DNA of 64,000 bases from Novipirellula galeiformis. Lineage in GTDB: Bacteria; Planctomycetota; Planctomycetia; Pirellulales; Pirellulaceae. Below the pieces are notes generated by a model. It was not told the DNA's origin. It ran no database searches and worked only from the letters and a program-made list of their open reading frames with translations. Where the stretch lies: the NCBI RefSeq assembly GCF_007860095.1, contig NZ_SJPT01000010.1, forward strand, positions 149,640 through 213,639. The letters are read 5' to 3'. A program made the translations under genes and the position numbers. Each line of letters begins with the position of its first letter. Position 1 is the stretch's first letter. Positions 62,905-64,000 of the stretch are shown piece after piece.

Positions 62905-63444
62905 CTACCGACCAATTGGCGCCGCATCGGATGGCGAAGTCGTGGCGACGTGAAACTCAAATGATTCTTCGAAGGGATGGCTGAAAATTGTCTTTCGGTC
63001 TGTCAATACGGGTTTTGGTGTCAAAACAGTATCAATGGAGGCAATGGATGCCTCGCTCAGTCCAATTTTCTCAAGCCGCTTCGCCAGTTCAGCAACCTTT
63101 GAAAACGAAAATCTCTCCCCCGGCGCGATCGTCAAATGGCTCTTATCAATCTTCATCACTAATGATGACTGCAACGACAGCGAAAGATCGAAATCCGTCA
63201 CCGGCCTCAAAAAGGTATTTTCTGTCGCAGAGCCTGTGAGTGCTTCGGAGATAGCGTCAGCCAGGCCAAACCCCACTCCGCTGGAGACCTGAACCGAATA
63301 CCGCGGCTTTCCATCGGTTGAGTCAGGTAGCGATTCAACTACGACCCAGATCGCCTTCGTAGAACCCGAAGAGTCAGTACCGTAGCCGGCCTGTGTAAAC
63401 GCGGCAGCAGTGAATATGACGGCAAGTAGAAGTCGTGAGGTCAT
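62905..63444 (-). CDS. Cassette gene: secreted protein, family A member 2
   Basis: A 179-residue secreted protein with a signal peptide (LLLAVIFTAAAFTQAGYG). It is clearly related over its mature length to the product of 51289-51819. Shared parts are GKPRYSVQVSSGVGFGLADA, the LVMKIDKSHLTIAPGERF strand, and the final helix with IGLSEASIASIDTVL. The pattern repeats a strand ending in TIAPxxRF, which may be a substrate-binding or assembly surface. The family is unknown to me. ATG 63444 opens the signal peptide, and attC-like site 29 follows the stop. Confidence 0.72.
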   Translation of the reverse strand: MTSRLLLAVIFTAAAFTQAGYGTDSSGSTKAIWVVVESLPDSTDGKPRYSVQVSSGVGFGLADAISEALTGSATENTFLRPVTDFDLSLSLQSSLVMKIDKSHLTIAPGERFSFSKVAELAKRLEKIGLSEASIASIDTVLTPKPVLTDRKTIFSHPFEESFEFHVATTSPSDAAPIGR

Positions 63445-63489
63445 AGTAGGAACTCGTGGGTCGTGGCTGGAGAAAGAAACGAAATAGTC

Positions 63490-63581
63490 GACGAACGCCT
63501 AAATTCACGGGGATCGCGCGAGCGATATTCTAACGACCCAGTAATCTAGCTCGCGATCTCCCGTGCATTTTTTTGTTCTAC
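63490..63581 (-). other. attC-like site 30 (well formed)
   Basis: On the minus strand it starts GTAGAAC and ends GTTCGTC, 92 bp. CACGGGAGATCGCGAGC and GCTCGCGCGATCCCCGTG form a long imperfect stem. Closely related to site 17. The gene at 63546 reads through the AAC end and stops inside the site. Confidence 0.68.
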
Positions 63582-63884
63582 GCCAGCCTGGGTAAAGTCG
63601 AGGGAGGTCTCACGGTCGCCACGCCCTGGCGGGATCGGAATCCGTACGCGATGCAATCGACTTGTTCCGTCAGTCGTTGTTCGACGGTATTGTAACACGA
63701 GGGAAGATGGGTGATGGTATGTGTCGAAAATCCCAAATGCATTTGATGTGCCTCCGGACGAGACGGAAACGATATCAGCATCGGTCATGGATCGGAACGC
63801 TGGCTTGAATTCGTCGTACCCGCCAGTCTCACTTTCGCAAAGCCATTGCGCAAGGTTGTCGCCCCAGCATTCGTAGTAGGGCAC
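63546..63884 (-). CDS. Cassette gene: hypothetical protein, 112 residues
   Basis: A soluble-looking product (PYYECWGDNLAQWLCESETG, DADIVSVSSGGTSNAFGIFD, LHRVRIPIPPGRGDRE) without signal peptide, starting at GTG 63884. An in-frame stop lies 11 codons further up, so the frame cannot extend far. The last 13 codons are translated from attC-like site 30, as also seen for the broken gene at 56130. No family is recognised. Confidence 0.55.
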   Translation of the reverse strand: MPYYECWGDNLAQWLCESETGGYDEFKPAFRSMTDADIVSVSSGGTSNAFGIFDTYHHPSSLVLQYRRTTTDGTSRLHRVRIPIPPGRGDRETSLDFTQAGVEQKNAREIAS

Positions 63885-63948
63885 TGTTCGGAAATAACTT
63901 CGTGGAATCGGCTATCATGTTGAAAGACTCAATTTACGGAGGTTTTCA

Positions 63949-64000
63949 ATGGAAGGCTATGCAAAAGACGTTGAATTGCAAATGCGTCATTTTTTTGATT
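63949..64000 (+). CDS. Probable transposase, 5' end only
   Basis: After GGAGG (63938-63942, a good ribosome site for this genome) an ATG at 63949 opens MEGYAKDVELQMRHFFD and runs off the right edge. The start resembles transposases of the ISAzo13/Rhodopirellula DDE group, which begin with a short DVELQM-x-x-F segment. The evidence is 17 residues only. It is the only plus-strand gene in the array region, as expected for an insertion sequence. Confidence 0.4.
   Translation, partial: MEGYAKDVELQMRHFFD

Noticed and set aside
43598..63581. CRISPR array as an explanation of the repeated palindromes
   Set aside because: The repeats are 50-130 bp, diverged and separated by whole genes, quite unlike short identical repeats with 30-40 bp spacers.

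Overview
The window looks like chromosomal DNA of a marine planctomycete of the Rhodopirellula/Pirellulaceae type. The evidence is a sulfatase with a Cys-type active site, a 1050-residue propeller/HEAT/cytochrome c protein of the PVC kind, several Tat-exported proteins, many GTG and TTG starts, and dispersed palindromes built on a GCGTCAGCGAGGG core. No rRNA, tRNA or CRISPR array was recognised.

Positions 1-33 kb are ordinary chromosome: the 5' end of a Tat-exported protein, a GlpF-type channel, a PQQ-like propeller protein, an AlkB-type demethylase, aminopeptidase N, an MBL-fold protein, an SSS symporter with an insert, a sulfatase, a COG2509-type flavoprotein, a SpoU rRNA methylase, a sugar isomerase-like TIM barrel and an NHL propeller. 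At 17.5-22.6 kb four overlapping minus-strand genes (thiolase, acetoacetate-CoA ligase type enzyme, 3-hydroxybutyrate dehydrogenase, GntP permease) form a ketone-body use operon. At 28.3-32.2 kb an MFS transporter, an M81 peptidase and an enolase-superfamily enzyme form a second operon.

Positions 33-43 kb hold the large cytochrome-like protein and then a compact MurNAc recovery locus: a BadF-type kinase and MurQ on the minus strand, diverging from an SSS symporter and two tandem NamZ-family (DUF1343) proteins on the plus strand.

From about 43.6 kb to the right edge the character changes. About 28 small genes, nearly all unknown, secreted or membrane-bound, lie on the minus strand. They are separated by imperfect palindromes whose ends carry AAC and GTT, and about half of these are 90-93 bp long. 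Stop codons often fall inside or next to the AAC end, as in integron cassettes. I read this as a sedentary-integron cassette array (or a cluster of attC sites without an integrase). The uniform orientation places any attI/intI to the right of the window. Three cassette genes are each broken by a single in-frame stop, two encode clear paralogues, one stretch carries a 471-bp tandem duplication, an ABC-ATPase relic marks the distal edge, and a probable transposase gene begins at the right edge.
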